In this document: positions 28,018-37,460 of the stretch, piece by piece
Layout: every line of letters starts with the position of its first letter
Numbering within the stretch: position 1 is the first letter of the stretch
Source of the DNA: Anabaena catenula FACHB-362
Lineage (GTDB): Bacteria; Cyanobacteriota; Cyanobacteriia; Cyanobacteriales; Nostocaceae
Assembly (NCBI RefSeq): GCF_014698735.1
Contig: NZ_JACJTQ010000015.1
Location: forward strand, 1-64,000
Length of the DNA: 64,000 nucleotides
Reading direction: 5' to 3'
Program-made: the position numbers and the translations under genes
Notes under the pieces: model-generated
The model's database searches: none
Seen by the model: only the letters and a program-made list of their open reading frames with translations
Told to the model about the DNA's origin: nothing

Positions 28018-30993
28018 ATGCCAGGAAGTACATTGTTAACTGCTCAAAACATTGGTGTTCTCACATCTTTCAACTACAATGATGCTATAAGCAATACAAG
28101 TCAAGTAGATTATTACAAATTCTCTCTCACAGCCACAAATAGTATTTCTTTACAGTTGAGTGGAGTGACTGATAACGCTCTTTATGCCAGAATCATTTAC
28201 GATAGCAATAATAATGGTTTAATTGATAGTGGAGATGAACTTTACTATGATAATGCAAATAATAATTTCAACGCTCAAATTACCGAAACATTAGGAGCAG
28301 GGAATTACTATGTAGAGATTGGACGAACCTCCAGCACCGTTAACAGTAACTATTCCCTACAATTATCAGCCACATCTGCACCGCCTTCCATAGCTTCTGA
28401 TCCAGGAAATACACTCACCACAGCTTACAATCTTGGTAATTTAACAGGGACTCAAAGTATCACAGAATTTGTGGGCAGTGTAGACACACGTGATTATTAC
28501 AAATTCTCCCTCACAGCCACAAATAGTATTTCTTTACAGTTGAGTGGAGTGACTGATAACGCTCTTTATGCCAGAATCATTTACGATAGCAATAATAATG
28601 GTTTAATTGATAGTGGAGATGAACTTTACTATGATAATGCAAATAATAATTTCAACGCTCAAATTACCGAAACATTAGGAGCAGGGAATTACTATGTAGA
28701 GATTGGACGAACCTCCAGCACCGTTAACAGCAACTATTCCCTAACCCTAGTCAACATTACGAATCCAAATCCAACCAGCACAGTCACCCTAGCTGTATCT
28801 CCTGCCAGCGTCACCGAAGATGGAACAGGCAATCTAGTTTACACTTTCACACGCACGGGAAGTACCACCAATGCCCTCACGGTCAACTATAGCATTGGCG
28901 GCACAGCTAACAGTACCGACTATACAGGTGCAACACCTGGAACAGGAAAAACCATCACCTTTGCAGCTGGTTCGAGTACCGCAACCTTAACCATTAACCC
29001 CACCGCAGATACCATAGTTGAAGCTAATGAAACAGTGGCGTTAACTTTAGCTACAGGTACAGGTTACACCGTTGGTACAACTGCTGCGGTAACGGGAACT
29101 ATTACTAATGATGATGTCGCTTTACCCTCCATTACCCTAGCTGTATCTCCTGCCAGCGTCACGGAAGATGGAACAGGCAATCTAGTTTACACCTTCACCC
29201 GCACGGGAAGTACCACCAATGCCCTCACCGTCAACTATGGCATCACTGGCACAGCAGTTAGTACAGACTATACAGGTGCAACACCAGGAACAGGAAAAAC
29301 CATCACCTTTGCAGCTGGAAGTAATAAAGCTACCTTAACCATTAACCCCACCGCAGATACCACAGTTGAATCTAACGAAACAGTGGCGTTAACTTTAGCT
29401 ACAGGTACAGGTTACACCGTTGGTACAACTGCTGCGGTAACGGGAACTATTACTAATGATGATGTCGCTTTACCCTCCATTACCCTAGCTGTATCTCCTG
29501 CCAGCGTCACGGAAGATGGAACAGGCAATCTAGTTTACACCTTCACCCGCACCGGAGGTACTACCAATGCCCTCACGGTTAAGTATGGCATCACTGGCAC
29601 AGCTAACAGTAGTGACTATACCGGTGGAACACCAGGAACAGGAAAAACCATCACTTTTGCAGCTGGTTCCAGTACAGCAACATTAACCATTAACCCCACC
29701 GCAGATACCACTATTGAAGCTAACGAAACCGTGGCTTTAACTCTAGCTACAGGTACTGGTTATACCGTTGGTACAACCACATCTGTTACCGGAACTATTA
29801 CCAACGATGATGTTTCGTCAGCTATCACCATCAACCTCAGTGCTGACCAGACGATAGTCGAAGGTAACATAAACCCCCAAAACGTCACTTATACCGTTAC
29901 TCTTTCCAACACCAGTAACCAAACTATTACTGTTCAATATGCAACTAGTAATGGCACAGCTACAGCAGGGTCAGACTATACCAGCAAAACAGGAACTTTG
30001 ACCTTTAACCCAGGGGTAAAAACTCAATCCATCATTATTCCCATTGTCAATGATGCCATTAATGAGGCTAATGAAACCTTTATTCTGACGCTGAAATCTC
30101 CCACCAATGCCAGTTTGGGGACTAAAGCCAGCGCCATTACAACCATCACTGATACCTTAAGTGCTGCTGTTACTACTATCCTACCAACCAATGTAGAAAA
30201 CCTCACTTTAACAGGAACGGGAGCAATTAACGGTACAGGTAATGCAGGTAATAACGTCCTCAAAGGTAATAGTGGCAATAATACCCTTACAGGTCTTAAT
30301 GGTAATGACACATACTCTTTTGTTGCCAATACTCCTTTAGGCATAGACAAGATTACGGAAACGGCAACAGGTGGTATTGATACTATTGACTTTACTGATA
30401 CTACTGCTGCCGTCAAAGTTAATCTTGGTACAACTACTACACAGACTGTCAATAGTAATCTTAAACTCGTTCTTTCTGCTAATAATGTCATCGAAAACGC
30501 CACAGGTGGTAACGGTAATGACCGTCTGACAGGTAATTCATTAAATAACCTGCTTGTTGGTAGTGCTGGAAATGACCTACTGCAAGGGTTAGCAGGAAAT
30601 GATACTCTTTGGGGAGGTAATGGTGATGATATTCTTACAGGAGGAGTTGGTAATGATCAATTTCGCTTCCAAAGCAATGGAGTTTTTAATACTAGCTTAG
30701 GTGTTGATTATATTACCGATTTTGCAGTTGGACAAGACAAGATTGCTTTGAGCAAAGCTACATTTAATGCTATTACTAATGCGGTCGGACAGGCGTTAAC
30801 CAATTTTGCAGTGGTTGCAAATGATGGGTTAGTAGATGCTAGTACTGCCCGCATTGTTTATAGTAAAGAAACTGGCAGTATTTTCTATAACCAAAATGCT
30901 AATGTTTTGAATGCAGCGGCAGTGTTTGAGTTTGCTTATTTAAGTAATCCTGATATCACTCTCAGTAGCAGTGATTTTGTTTTGATTGCTTAG
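28018..30993 (+). CDS. PPC/Calx-beta/RTX repeat protein
   Basis: The 991-residue protein has no signal peptide. It has two bacterial pre-peptidase C-terminal (PPC) beta domains (YYKFSLTATNSISLQLSGV, duplicated), three almost identical Calx-beta modules, and a fourth, diverged Calx-beta. Then come hemolysin-type nonapeptides (GGNGNDRLTG; GGNGDDILTGGVGNDQF) and a C-terminal type I secretion-like domain (DYITDFAVGQDKIALSKATF). Calcium binding and type I export are inferred from the RTX motifs. The start is supported by AAGGA 7-8 bases upstream of the ATG. Possible roles: adhesin, sheath or exoprotein. It shares modules with the preceding gene. Confidence 0.88.
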   Translation: MPGSTLLTAQNIGVLTSFNYNDAISNTSQVDYYKFSLTATNSISLQLSGVTDNALYARIIYDSNNNGLIDSGDELYYDNANNNFNAQITETLGAGNYYVEIGRTSSTVNSNYSLQLSATSAPPSIASDPGNTLTTAYNLGNLTGTQSITEFVGSVDTRDYYKFSLTATNSISLQLSGVTDNALYARIIYDSNNNGLIDSGDELYYDNANNNFNAQITETLGAGNYYVEIGRTSSTVNSNYSLTLVNITNPNPTSTVTLAVSPASVTEDGTGNLVYTFTRTGSTTNALTVNYSIGGTANSTDYTGATPGTGKTITFAAGSSTATLTINPTADTIVEANETVALTLATGTGYTVGTTAAVTGTITNDDVALPSITLAVSPASVTEDGTGNLVYTFTRTGSTTNALTVNYGITGTAVSTDYTGATPGTGKTITFAAGSNKATLTINPTADTTVESNETVALTLATGTGYTVGTTAAVTGTITNDDVALPSITLAVSPASVTEDGTGNLVYTFTRTGGTTNALTVKYGITGTANSSDYTGGTPGTGKTITFAAGSSTATLTINPTADTTIEANETVALTLATGTGYTVGTTTSVTGTITNDDVSSAITINLSADQTIVEGNINPQNVTYTVTLSNTSNQTITVQYATSNGTATAGSDYTSKTGTLTFNPGVKTQSIIIPIVNDAINEANETFILTLKSPTNASLGTKASAITTITDTLSAAVTTILPTNVENLTLTGTGAINGTGNAGNNVLKGNSGNNTLTGLNGNDTYSFVANTPLGIDKITETATGGIDTIDFTDTTAAVKVNLGTTTTQTVNSNLKLVLSANNVIENATGGNGNDRLTGNSLNNLLVGSAGNDLLQGLAGNDTLWGGNGDDILTGGVGNDQFRFQSNGVFNTSLGVDYITDFAVGQDKIALSKATFNAITNAVGQALTNFAVVANDGLVDASTARIVYSKETGSIFYNQNANVLNAAAVFEFAYLSNPDITLSSSDFVLIA
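28108..28743 (+). repeat. PPC domain duplication, two 252-bp copies
   Basis: 28108-28359 and 28492-28743 are almost identical (I see about two base differences), at a 384-base offset. Confidence 0.9.
28775..29818 (+). repeat. three tandem 348-bp Calx-beta units
   Basis: The anchor CTAGCTGTATCTCCTGCCAG occurs at 28789, 29137 and 29485, an exact 348-base period (116 residues). Confidence 0.9.
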
Positions 30994-31020
30994 TGCTTTC
31001 TCTCTTTGCATGATATAAAA

Positions 31021-31037
31021 GGTGGGCAATGCCCACC
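31021..31037. terminator. hairpin between convergent genes
   Basis: GGTGGGC-AAT-GCCCACC, 28 bases after the adhesin stop and just beyond the PadR stop on the other strand. The T-run is imperfect, so termination is a fair but not certain reading. Confidence 0.5.
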
Positions 31038-31042
31038 ATACC

Positions 31043-31588
31043 TTATTTTTGTGGTGAATCTTTGAGCATTTCTAACGCTTCATTACACCAATCTATCCAC
31101 TCTAATTCGTAGCGAATACCTGCTCTTAACACTAAATATCTTAACTTTTGTGGGTAAGTTAATGCTTCTTTTTCTGGACAATTTTTTTGTTCGATTTCTC
31201 GATATTTAGACAATTTTTCTAGGTGTAATCGGCGACGATGTTCTACATCTTCGATGAGAATGTTAACGGGTACTAAACTACCAGAAAATATTTTTACTAA
31301 TATGTCTTCTCTAATCACATCAGGTTCACTAGGTTTTTTCATCCACTCCACTAAATGTTGCTTTCCTAGTTCTGTGATTGTGTAGATTTTTTTATCCAAA
31401 CGACCTTCACGGGGAATTATCTCGGACACAATGAAACCTTGTGTTTCGAGTTTGCCTAATTCCCTGTAAATTTGCTGCTGTGAAGCGTGCCAAAAATAAC
31501 CCACTGATTCGCTAAAAACCTTGGAAAGGTCATACCCGCTGTGAGGTGCTTCGATTAAACAAGTCAAAATTGCTTGCGGCAAACCCAT
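31043..31588 (-). CDS. PadR-family transcriptional regulator
   Basis: The 181-residue protein has an N-terminal winged helix (AILTCLIEAPHSGYDLSKVF, IYRELGKLETQGFIVSE) with PadR spacing and a C-terminal helical dimerisation part. PadR repressors usually sit beside the operon they control and respond to toxic small molecules. This one faces a devBCA-type exporter across a 145-base divergent promoter that has two operator-like sites (31643-31701), so autoregulation and exporter control are likely. Confidence 0.9.
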   Translation of the reverse strand: MGLPQAILTCLIEAPHSGYDLSKVFSESVGYFWHASQQQIYRELGKLETQGFIVSEIIPREGRLDKKIYTITELGKQHLVEWMKKPSEPDVIREDILVKIFSGSLVPVNILIEDVEHRRRLHLEKLSKYREIEQKNCPEKEALTYPQKLRYLVLRAGIRYELEWIDWCNEALEMLKDSPQK

Positions 31589-31642
31589 AAATAAAAAATT
31601 ACTTGGCTACTTGACAGATATTTATTTAAGGTTACACTAGAG

Positions 31643-31701
31643 CTTGTATACAACAAGTTTAATAAAACTATTATATTTAAAAAGTTGTGTACAGCAAGTT
31701 T
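31643..31701. promoter_or_regulatory. tandem operator-like sites between padR and devB
   Basis: CTTGTATACAACAAGTTT (31643-31660) and GTTGTGTACAGCAAGTTT (31684-31701) are two direct copies, 41 bases apart (about four helical turns). Each contains a near-palindromic TTGTRTACA core. Candidate binding sites for the divergent PadR protein. Confidence 0.6.
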
Positions 31702-31733
31702 GATTGCCGAAACTCAGGTAGTTACATACATCT

Positions 31734-32924
31734 ATGCAAAATCTTGACCCAAACCAAGCAAGAATTTCTAAGTTTTCAACTCCACTAATTGCAACGGTGG
31801 TTGTTTTAGCTTTGACAAGTGTTGCAGGGTCGTTATACTTTTTATCTAGTTATAATCCTCCTAAAAAAGCTACGTTAGCGGCTGATAATCGCCCGATAAT
31901 CAAGGCAATTACGGCTTTAGGACGAATCGAACCCCAAGGGGAAGTGATTCAATTATCGGTGTCTCAGATGGCTGGTAGTAACCGTGTAGCGCAACTTTTC
32001 GTGAAAGAAGGCGATCGCATTCAACAGGGACAAATGATTGCTATTCTGGATAGTAGCGATCGCAGACTGGCTGCACTTAACCAAGCCAAACAACAGGTGA
32101 AAGTAGCAGAATCGCGTTTAGCACAGGTAAAAGCTGGTGCAAAACAGGGAGAAATTGCAGCACAAAAAGCCACAATTACCGAATTAGAAGCACTATTGCG
32201 TCAAGAAAGTGCTGCTAGAGTCGCAACGGTGAAACGCTTAGAAGCCGAAGTTAAAAATGCCGAACTTGAATATCAGCGTTATCAATCTTTGCAATCTGAA
32301 GGTGCAGTTTCCACTTCTATTCGTGATACTAAAAAGTTGACTTTAGAAACAGCACAAGCGAGTTTGCGGGAAGCCATTGCAAATCAGTCCCAGACATCAG
32401 AAACGTTGAGAGAAAAACTCAAACAAGCCAAAGCAACTTTAAATAGAATTGTCGAAATTCGTCCTACTGATTTACAAGCTGCAATTGCCGAAATTGAAAG
32501 TAAAAAAGCATCTGTAAAGGAAGCAGAGGCAGATTTAAACTTAGCTTATGTGCGTTCTCCTAAAAATGGACAAATTCTGAAAATTAATTCTTGGACAGGT
32601 GAAGTAGTTACCGATCAAGGTATTGTCGAAATCGGTGAAACTAATCAAATGTATGTAGTTGCAGAAGTTTATGAAAATGATATTAATAAAATTAAATTAG
32701 GACAAGAAGCAACTATTACTCAACTCAATTTACCTGGAACACTAAAAGGAAAAGTTGATTATATTGGCTTACTAATTTCTAAAAAAGATGTCCTCAATAC
32801 CGATCCTGCGGCTGATATTGATGCGCGGGTTGTAGAAGTAAAAATTCGCCTTAATCCTGAATCTAGTCAGCGTGTTACTGGTTTAACAAACTCCAAAGTA
32901 AAAATAGCAATCAACATAAACTAA
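31734..32924 (+). CDS. devB: DevB-type membrane fusion protein (HlyD family)
   Basis: Periplasmic adaptor of a tripartite exporter, 396 residues. It has an N-terminal membrane anchor (LIATVVVLALTSVAGSLYFL) and a lipoyl half (ALGRIEPQGEVIQLSV). A long coiled-coil hairpin runs from about 105 to 255 (AALNQAKQQVKVAESRLAQ). The second lipoyl/beta-barrel part is YVRSPKNGQILKINSWTGE and GEVVTDQGIVEIGETNQMYV. DevB works with DevC/DevA and an outer-membrane TolC; the heterocyst version exports glycolipid, but cyanobacteria have several paralogues. It is the first gene of devBCA, so this is a paralogue call rather than a confirmed heterocyst exporter. Confidence 0.85.
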   Translation: MQNLDPNQARISKFSTPLIATVVVLALTSVAGSLYFLSSYNPPKKATLAADNRPIIKAITALGRIEPQGEVIQLSVSQMAGSNRVAQLFVKEGDRIQQGQMIAILDSSDRRLAALNQAKQQVKVAESRLAQVKAGAKQGEIAAQKATITELEALLRQESAARVATVKRLEAEVKNAELEYQRYQSLQSEGAVSTSIRDTKKLTLETAQASLREAIANQSQTSETLREKLKQAKATLNRIVEIRPTDLQAAIAEIESKKASVKEAEADLNLAYVRSPKNGQILKINSWTGEVVTDQGIVEIGETNQMYVVAEVYENDINKIKLGQEATITQLNLPGTLKGKVDYIGLLISKKDVLNTDPAADIDARVVEVKIRLNPESSQRVTGLTNSKVKIAININ

Positions 32925-33001
32925 AATAACCTTCTTTTCTTCTCTTATCTTATCTTATCTTCGCGTCCTTCGCGTCTTCGCGGTTAATTACTCTTAAAAT
33001 C

Positions 33002-34162
33002 ATGTGGAAAAGAAAAATACCTCTTGCGTGGTTACAACTATCACGAGAAAAAGCCAGAATGGGAGTAGCTATTGCTGGAATTGCTTTTGCAGATGTTTTG
33101 ATGTTTTTGCAACTGGGAATTCGTGAAGCTTTATTTGATGGTGCAGTACAATTACATAATAGTTTAGAAGGTGAGATTGTCTTAGTTAGTTCTAAATACA
33201 AGGCTTTAATTTCTCTTGATCAATTTTCTCAAAGAAGATTATATCAAGCATTAGGTTTTACAGGTGTGCAATCTGTTAGTCCAATTTATTTAGATTTTAT
33301 TCCTTGGAAAAATCCTGATAACCAGCAGACGTGGAGAATTTATGCTATTGGGTTTAATCCTGAAGAGAAAGTAGTTAATTTACCTGGTGTACAAGAGAAT
33401 TTAAACTACCTCAGAGAAGCAGATACTGTTTTATTTGATAGAGGTTCACGTAAAGAATTTGGAACGATTGTTTCTCAATTTGAAAAGAATAATGGAGTGA
33501 AGACAGAATTAAATAATCGTCAAATTAATGTTGTTGGTTTATTCAGGTTAGGAACTTCTTTTGGGGTAAATGGTAATATTGTTACTAGTGATGTAAATTT
33601 TCTGCGATTGTTAGGGAAAAGACGAAAACAAGGATTAATAGATTTTGGACTAATCAAACTAGAACCTGGTGCAGATGTAAATTGGGTAATCGCTAATTTA
33701 AAAGCTCATTTACCCAATGATGTCCAAGTTCTTTCTAAACAAGAATTCATGGCTAAGGAAAAAAGCTTTTGGAATACTAGCACACCTGTAGGATTTACTT
33801 TTACTTTAGGTGCAATAATTGGTTTTGTTGTTGGTGCGGTTATTGTTTATCAAATTCTTTATAGTGATGTTTCTGATCATTTACCAGAATATGCAACTTT
33901 AAAAGCAATAGGTTTTAAAAATAGCTATTTACTTGTGATTGTATTTCAAGAAGCTTTAATTTTAGCAGCTATTGGTTTTATTCCTGGATTTGCAATTTCT
34001 CAAGGTTTATATTTGATGACTCGTCAAGCAACATTGTTACCGATAATAATGACTGTAGATAGAGCCGTATTTATCTTTATTCTCACAACATTGATGTGTT
34101 CAATTTCCGCATTAATCGCTATGCAAAAATTACAAGCTGCTGATCCTGCGGACGTTTTCTAA
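33002..34162 (+). CDS. devC: DevC-type ABC exporter permease
   Basis: The 386-residue MacB/FtsX-like permease has one N-terminal span (ARMGVAIAGIAFADVLMFLQLG), a large periplasmic domain and three C-terminal spans (GAIIGFVVGAVIVYQILYSD; SYLLVIVFQEALILAAIGFI; VFIFILTTLMCSISALIAM). The motif LPEYATLKAIGFKNSYL, typical of DevC, is present. It lies 77 bases after devB, in a spacer with a CTTCGCG repeat. It forms the membrane part of the DevBCA exporter. Confidence 0.88.
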   Translation: MWKRKIPLAWLQLSREKARMGVAIAGIAFADVLMFLQLGIREALFDGAVQLHNSLEGEIVLVSSKYKALISLDQFSQRRLYQALGFTGVQSVSPIYLDFIPWKNPDNQQTWRIYAIGFNPEEKVVNLPGVQENLNYLREADTVLFDRGSRKEFGTIVSQFEKNNGVKTELNNRQINVVGLFRLGTSFGVNGNIVTSDVNFLRLLGKRRKQGLIDFGLIKLEPGADVNWVIANLKAHLPNDVQVLSKQEFMAKEKSFWNTSTPVGFTFTLGAIIGFVVGAVIVYQILYSDVSDHLPEYATLKAIGFKNSYLLVIVFQEALILAAIGFIPGFAISQGLYLMTRQATLLPIIMTVDRAVFIFILTTLMCSISALIAMQKLQAADPADVF

Positions 34163-34246
34163 TGGTTTGTAGTAAGCGATTTATCGCTTTCATCAATGTT
34201 TTTAAGGACTAAAGTCCTGACTACGAGCTTTTAAAAAAATCAACCG
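34163..34246. repeat. short palindromic repeat in the devC-devA spacer
   Basis: GTAGTAAGCGATTTATCGCT followed by AAGGACTAAAGTCCTGACTAC. The AGGACT..AGTCCT core recurs at 63565-63590. It could form a hairpin inside the operon mRNA. Confidence 0.55.
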
Positions 34247-34927
34247 ATGAATACTCTACCTGCAATTTCTATTTCTAATCTGAATCACTATTATGGTGAA
34301 GGTGCATTAAAAAAACAAATTCTCTTTGATATTAATCTGGAAATCCAACCAGGTGAAATTGTGATTATGACTGGGCCTTCTGGTTCAGGAAAAACTACTT
34401 TACTTACTTTAATTGGTAGTTTGCGTTCTTTACAATCAGGAAGTCTAAAAATATTAGGTAAAGAAATTTATGGTGCTAGTAAAGATGCAATGATACAGGT
34501 GCGACGAAATATCGGTTATATCTTTCAAGCACATAACCTTTTAGGTTTTCTAAATGCTCAACAAAATGTACAAATGCCTTTTGAAAATGATCATACTATT
34601 TCCTTCCGAGAAGCACAAGCAAAAGCCGCAGCAATGTTAACAACTGTGGGTTTAGGTGAAAGACTGAATTATTATCCTGATAATCTTTCTGGAGGACAAA
34701 AACAACGAGTAGCGATTGCGCGTGCTTTGGTACATCATCCTAAGTTAGTGTTAGCAGATGAACCGACAGCAGCTTTAGATAGTAAATCTGGTAGAGATGT
34801 AGTTAATTTAATGCAGCAATTAGCAAAAGAACAAGGTTGTACTATTTTGTTAGTTACTCATGATAACCGGATTTTAGATATTGCAGATAGAATTGTAAAA
34901 ATGGAAGATGGTTATTTGGTAATGTAG
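34247..34927 (+). CDS. devA: DevA-type ABC exporter ATPase
   Basis: The 226-residue ATPase is complete: Walker A GPSGSGKTTLL, Q-loop GYIFQAHNLLGFL, signature LSGGQKQRVAIARAL, Walker B LVLADEPTAALD, and H-loop LLVTHDNRI. It is a MacB/LolD-like exporter ATPase and last in devBCA. Together with PadR, the operon is a self-contained, regulated export module. Confidence 0.92.
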   Translation: MNTLPAISISNLNHYYGEGALKKQILFDINLEIQPGEIVIMTGPSGSGKTTLLTLIGSLRSLQSGSLKILGKEIYGASKDAMIQVRRNIGYIFQAHNLLGFLNAQQNVQMPFENDHTISFREAQAKAAAMLTTVGLGERLNYYPDNLSGGQKQRVAIARALVHHPKLVLADEPTAALDSKSGRDVVNLMQQLAKEQGCTILLVTHDNRILDIADRIVKMEDGYLVM

Positions 34928-35042
34928 GGATCAACCACAATGCTAAACCCCTACCCATATCTGTCTTGAGAGAATATTTAAAACTTATGAGCTAAAATAT
35001 TAAATATAAAGACATAAGTAGTCAATAAGCGGATCTATAAAG

Positions 35043-35510
35043 ATGTCTAACACGCTATACGATCACGATTTGCAATTATGGATTGAGCAAACGATTCAGC
35101 AGTTACAAAATCATGAATTTGGATCGCTAGATATTGAGCATTTGATTGAGGAACTAGTTGATTTGGGTAAATCAGAGAAGAATGCGCTCAGAAGCAATCT
35201 CAAAATCTTGTTAGCTCACTTACTCAAGTTAAAGATTCAGTATGATGTACCCGATTCAATGCAAGCAAGTTGGTACAGTTCAGTTGTAGAACATCGTCAG
35301 CGAGTTCTCGACAATCTGACAGATACCCCCTCTCTCAAAAGTTTCTTGATAGAATCTATGGAAAAAGCCTATCCCGATGCCCGTAAACTGGCAATTAAGG
35401 AAAGTAAATTTGCTAAATTTGGGGTTCGTGTACCAGAAGAGAGTGAGTATCCTCTCATGTGTCCTTTTTCGATTGAGCAAATTCTGGATGAAGATTTCTA
35501 TGGGCTATAG
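35043..35510 (+). CDS. DUF29 family protein
   Basis: The 155-residue cyanobacterial protein has the DUF29 pattern: LYDHDLQLWIEQTIQQLQN, ELVDLGKSEKNALRSNLKI and a C-terminal acidic CPFSIEQILDEDFYG. Function unknown. It stands alone between devA and gatB; family members are numerous and often scattered, possibly spread with mobile DNA. Confidence 0.85.
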   Translation: MSNTLYDHDLQLWIEQTIQQLQNHEFGSLDIEHLIEELVDLGKSEKNALRSNLKILLAHLLKLKIQYDVPDSMQASWYSSVVEHRQRVLDNLTDTPSLKSFLIESMEKAYPDARKLAIKESKFAKFGVRVPEESEYPLMCPFSIEQILDEDFYGL

Positions 35511-35619
35511 TGTTGCTGAATTAAAGTATGGGATGATTTTCGCACAAAGGTGAGGCAACGCGGTAAAAGAACAAAACGGCTAAAATAGTACCCTAAAGAA
35601 AAATCGTCAAAATGATAAT

Positions 35620-37095
35620 ATGACCACAGCCACACCCGTAAAAACAGAATACGAAGCAATTATCGGTTTAGAAACCCATTGTCAACTCAGCACCAACACC
35701 AAAATTTTCTCCAACAGTTCCACTGCGTTTGGTGCTGACCCCAATACTAACATTGACCCGGTGTGTATGGGTTTACCAGGAGTTTTGCCCGTACTTAACG
35801 CCAAAGTTCTAGAATACGCTGTGAAAACTGGTTTAGCGCTAAATTGTCAAATCGCTAGATATAGCAAATTTGACCGTAAACAGTATTTTTATCCTGACTT
35901 ACCCAAAAATTACCAAATTTCTCAATATGACTTACCCATAGCCGAACACGGTTGGATAGAGATTGAATTAGTAGATGATGCTGGAAACCCTACCCGCAAA
36001 CGCATTGGTATTACCCGCTTACACATGGAAGAAGATGCGGGAAAACTCGTACACGCAGGGAGCGATCGCATTTCCGGTTCTACATATTCTCTGGTAGACT
36101 ATAATCGCGCAGGTGTACCATTGGTGGAAATCGTCTCGGAACCTGATTTGCGTTCTGGACAAGAAGCGGCTGAATATGCTCAAGAACTACGCCGGATTGT
36201 GCGGTATCTTGGTGTCAGTGATGGAAATATGCAAGAAGGTTCTCTGCGTTGTGATGTGAATATCTCCGTTCGTCCTGTGGGAAGAGAGGAATTTGGGACG
36301 AAGGTAGAAATCAAGAACATGAACTCCTTTAGCGCTATCCAAAAGGCGATAGACTATGAAATTGAGCGCCAAATCGCTGCCAATGAATCAGGCGAAAAGA
36401 TTGTTCAAGAAACGCGGTTGTGGGAAGAAGGTTCACAACGCACAATTAGTATGCGAGTGAAAGAAGGTTCTAGCGATTATCGTTATTTCCCAGAACCAGA
36501 TTTAGCACCAATTCAAGTGAGTGAGCAACAATTAGCAACTTGGTTGAGTGAATTACCGGAACTACCCGCGCAAAAACGCCATCATTATGAGAATGAGTTG
36601 GGACTTTCGGCTTATGATGCACGAGTCTTGACAGAAGATAGTTCGGTAGCTGATTATTTTGAAAGTGCCATCAAATCTGGTGCAAATCCTAAATCTGCGG
36701 CTAACTGGATTACCCAAGATATCGCTGCTTACCTCAACAAACAAAAACTCACCATTGCAGAAATTGCTTTAACTCCCGCTCACCTTGCAGATGTGATCAC
36801 TCGCATTGAAACTGGTAAAATTAGCAACGCTCAAGCTAAGGAAAAACTCGCAGATTTACTGAGTGGTGTTTCTCCAGAAAAAGCTTTTGCCGGTCAGGAG
36901 TTAATTAGTGATCCTACTATACTAGAACCCATCATTGATCAAGTTCTCGCCGAAAATCCCCAACAGCTAGAAAAGTATCGTGGTGGTAACACTAACCTCA
37001 AAGGTTTCTTTGTGGGACAAGTGCTGAAAAAGACTGGTAAACGTGCTGAACCAAAACTGACTAATGAATTGGTGGAAAAGAAACTTAATGCTTAA
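35620..37095 (+). CDS. gatB: Asp-tRNA(Asn)/Glu-tRNA(Gln) amidotransferase subunit B
   Basis: Subunit of GatCAB, which converts misacylated Glu-tRNA(Gln) and Asp-tRNA(Asn) to the correct amides. The 491 residues are full length: EAIIGLETHCQL at the start, PKNYQISQYDLPIAEHGWIE, the kinase/GatB core HMEEDAGKLVHAG and SLVDYNRAGVPLVEIVSEPD, and the C-terminal YqeY-like helical tail (GGNTNLKGFFVGQVLKKTG). No other gat gene is adjacent, as is usual in cyanobacteria. The ATG at 35620 matches family starts. Confidence 0.96.
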   Translation: MTTATPVKTEYEAIIGLETHCQLSTNTKIFSNSSTAFGADPNTNIDPVCMGLPGVLPVLNAKVLEYAVKTGLALNCQIARYSKFDRKQYFYPDLPKNYQISQYDLPIAEHGWIEIELVDDAGNPTRKRIGITRLHMEEDAGKLVHAGSDRISGSTYSLVDYNRAGVPLVEIVSEPDLRSGQEAAEYAQELRRIVRYLGVSDGNMQEGSLRCDVNISVRPVGREEFGTKVEIKNMNSFSAIQKAIDYEIERQIAANESGEKIVQETRLWEEGSQRTISMRVKEGSSDYRYFPEPDLAPIQVSEQQLATWLSELPELPAQKRHHYENELGLSAYDARVLTEDSSVADYFESAIKSGANPKSAANWITQDIAAYLNKQKLTIAEIALTPAHLADVITRIETGKISNAQAKEKLADLLSGVSPEKAFAGQELISDPTILEPIIDQVLAENPQQLEKYRGGNTNLKGFFVGQVLKKTGKRAEPKLTNELVEKKLNA

Positions 37096-37192
37096 TTGCA
37101 GGTTCACTTCAGTAGTGATAATTAAGTTGTTTCCCTGTTAATTCACACAATATCCGTTCAAGCTGCCATAATAAGAAACCGCGAACCAATGT

Positions 37193-37216
37193 AGAGACGT
37201 TGCGTGCAACGTCTCT
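37193..37216. repeat. 11-bp perfect palindrome AGAGACGTTGC-GT-GCAACGTCTCT
   Basis: Perfect inverted arms of 11 bases around GT. A related GTAGAGACG...CGTCTCTAC repeat is at 41825-41861. It is a common type in Nostoc spacers. Confidence 0.7.
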
Positions 37217-37460
37217 AAAGTAAATGTTCGCTTCATTACTTATCAAAAAAAACTCGACCCGTCTTGAGCGTTTCCCTCATTATAAGTCTTTAACCAAACA
37301 GGATCTCATATCAATTCACTTAATTAAAGCTACAAATGAATCTCCGCGTCTCCCCATTTGTATCAACCTTAAAGTGAAACGGTATCACCCCATATTTTGG
37401 CAAAAAACAAAAAAAAGGGTATTACCCCTCATCCCTTAAGTGATATACTTTGGTATGTAG

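Noticed and set aside
37224-37439. 71-codon ORF downstream of gatB
   Set aside because: Overlaps spacer repeats; composition is unlike a protein.
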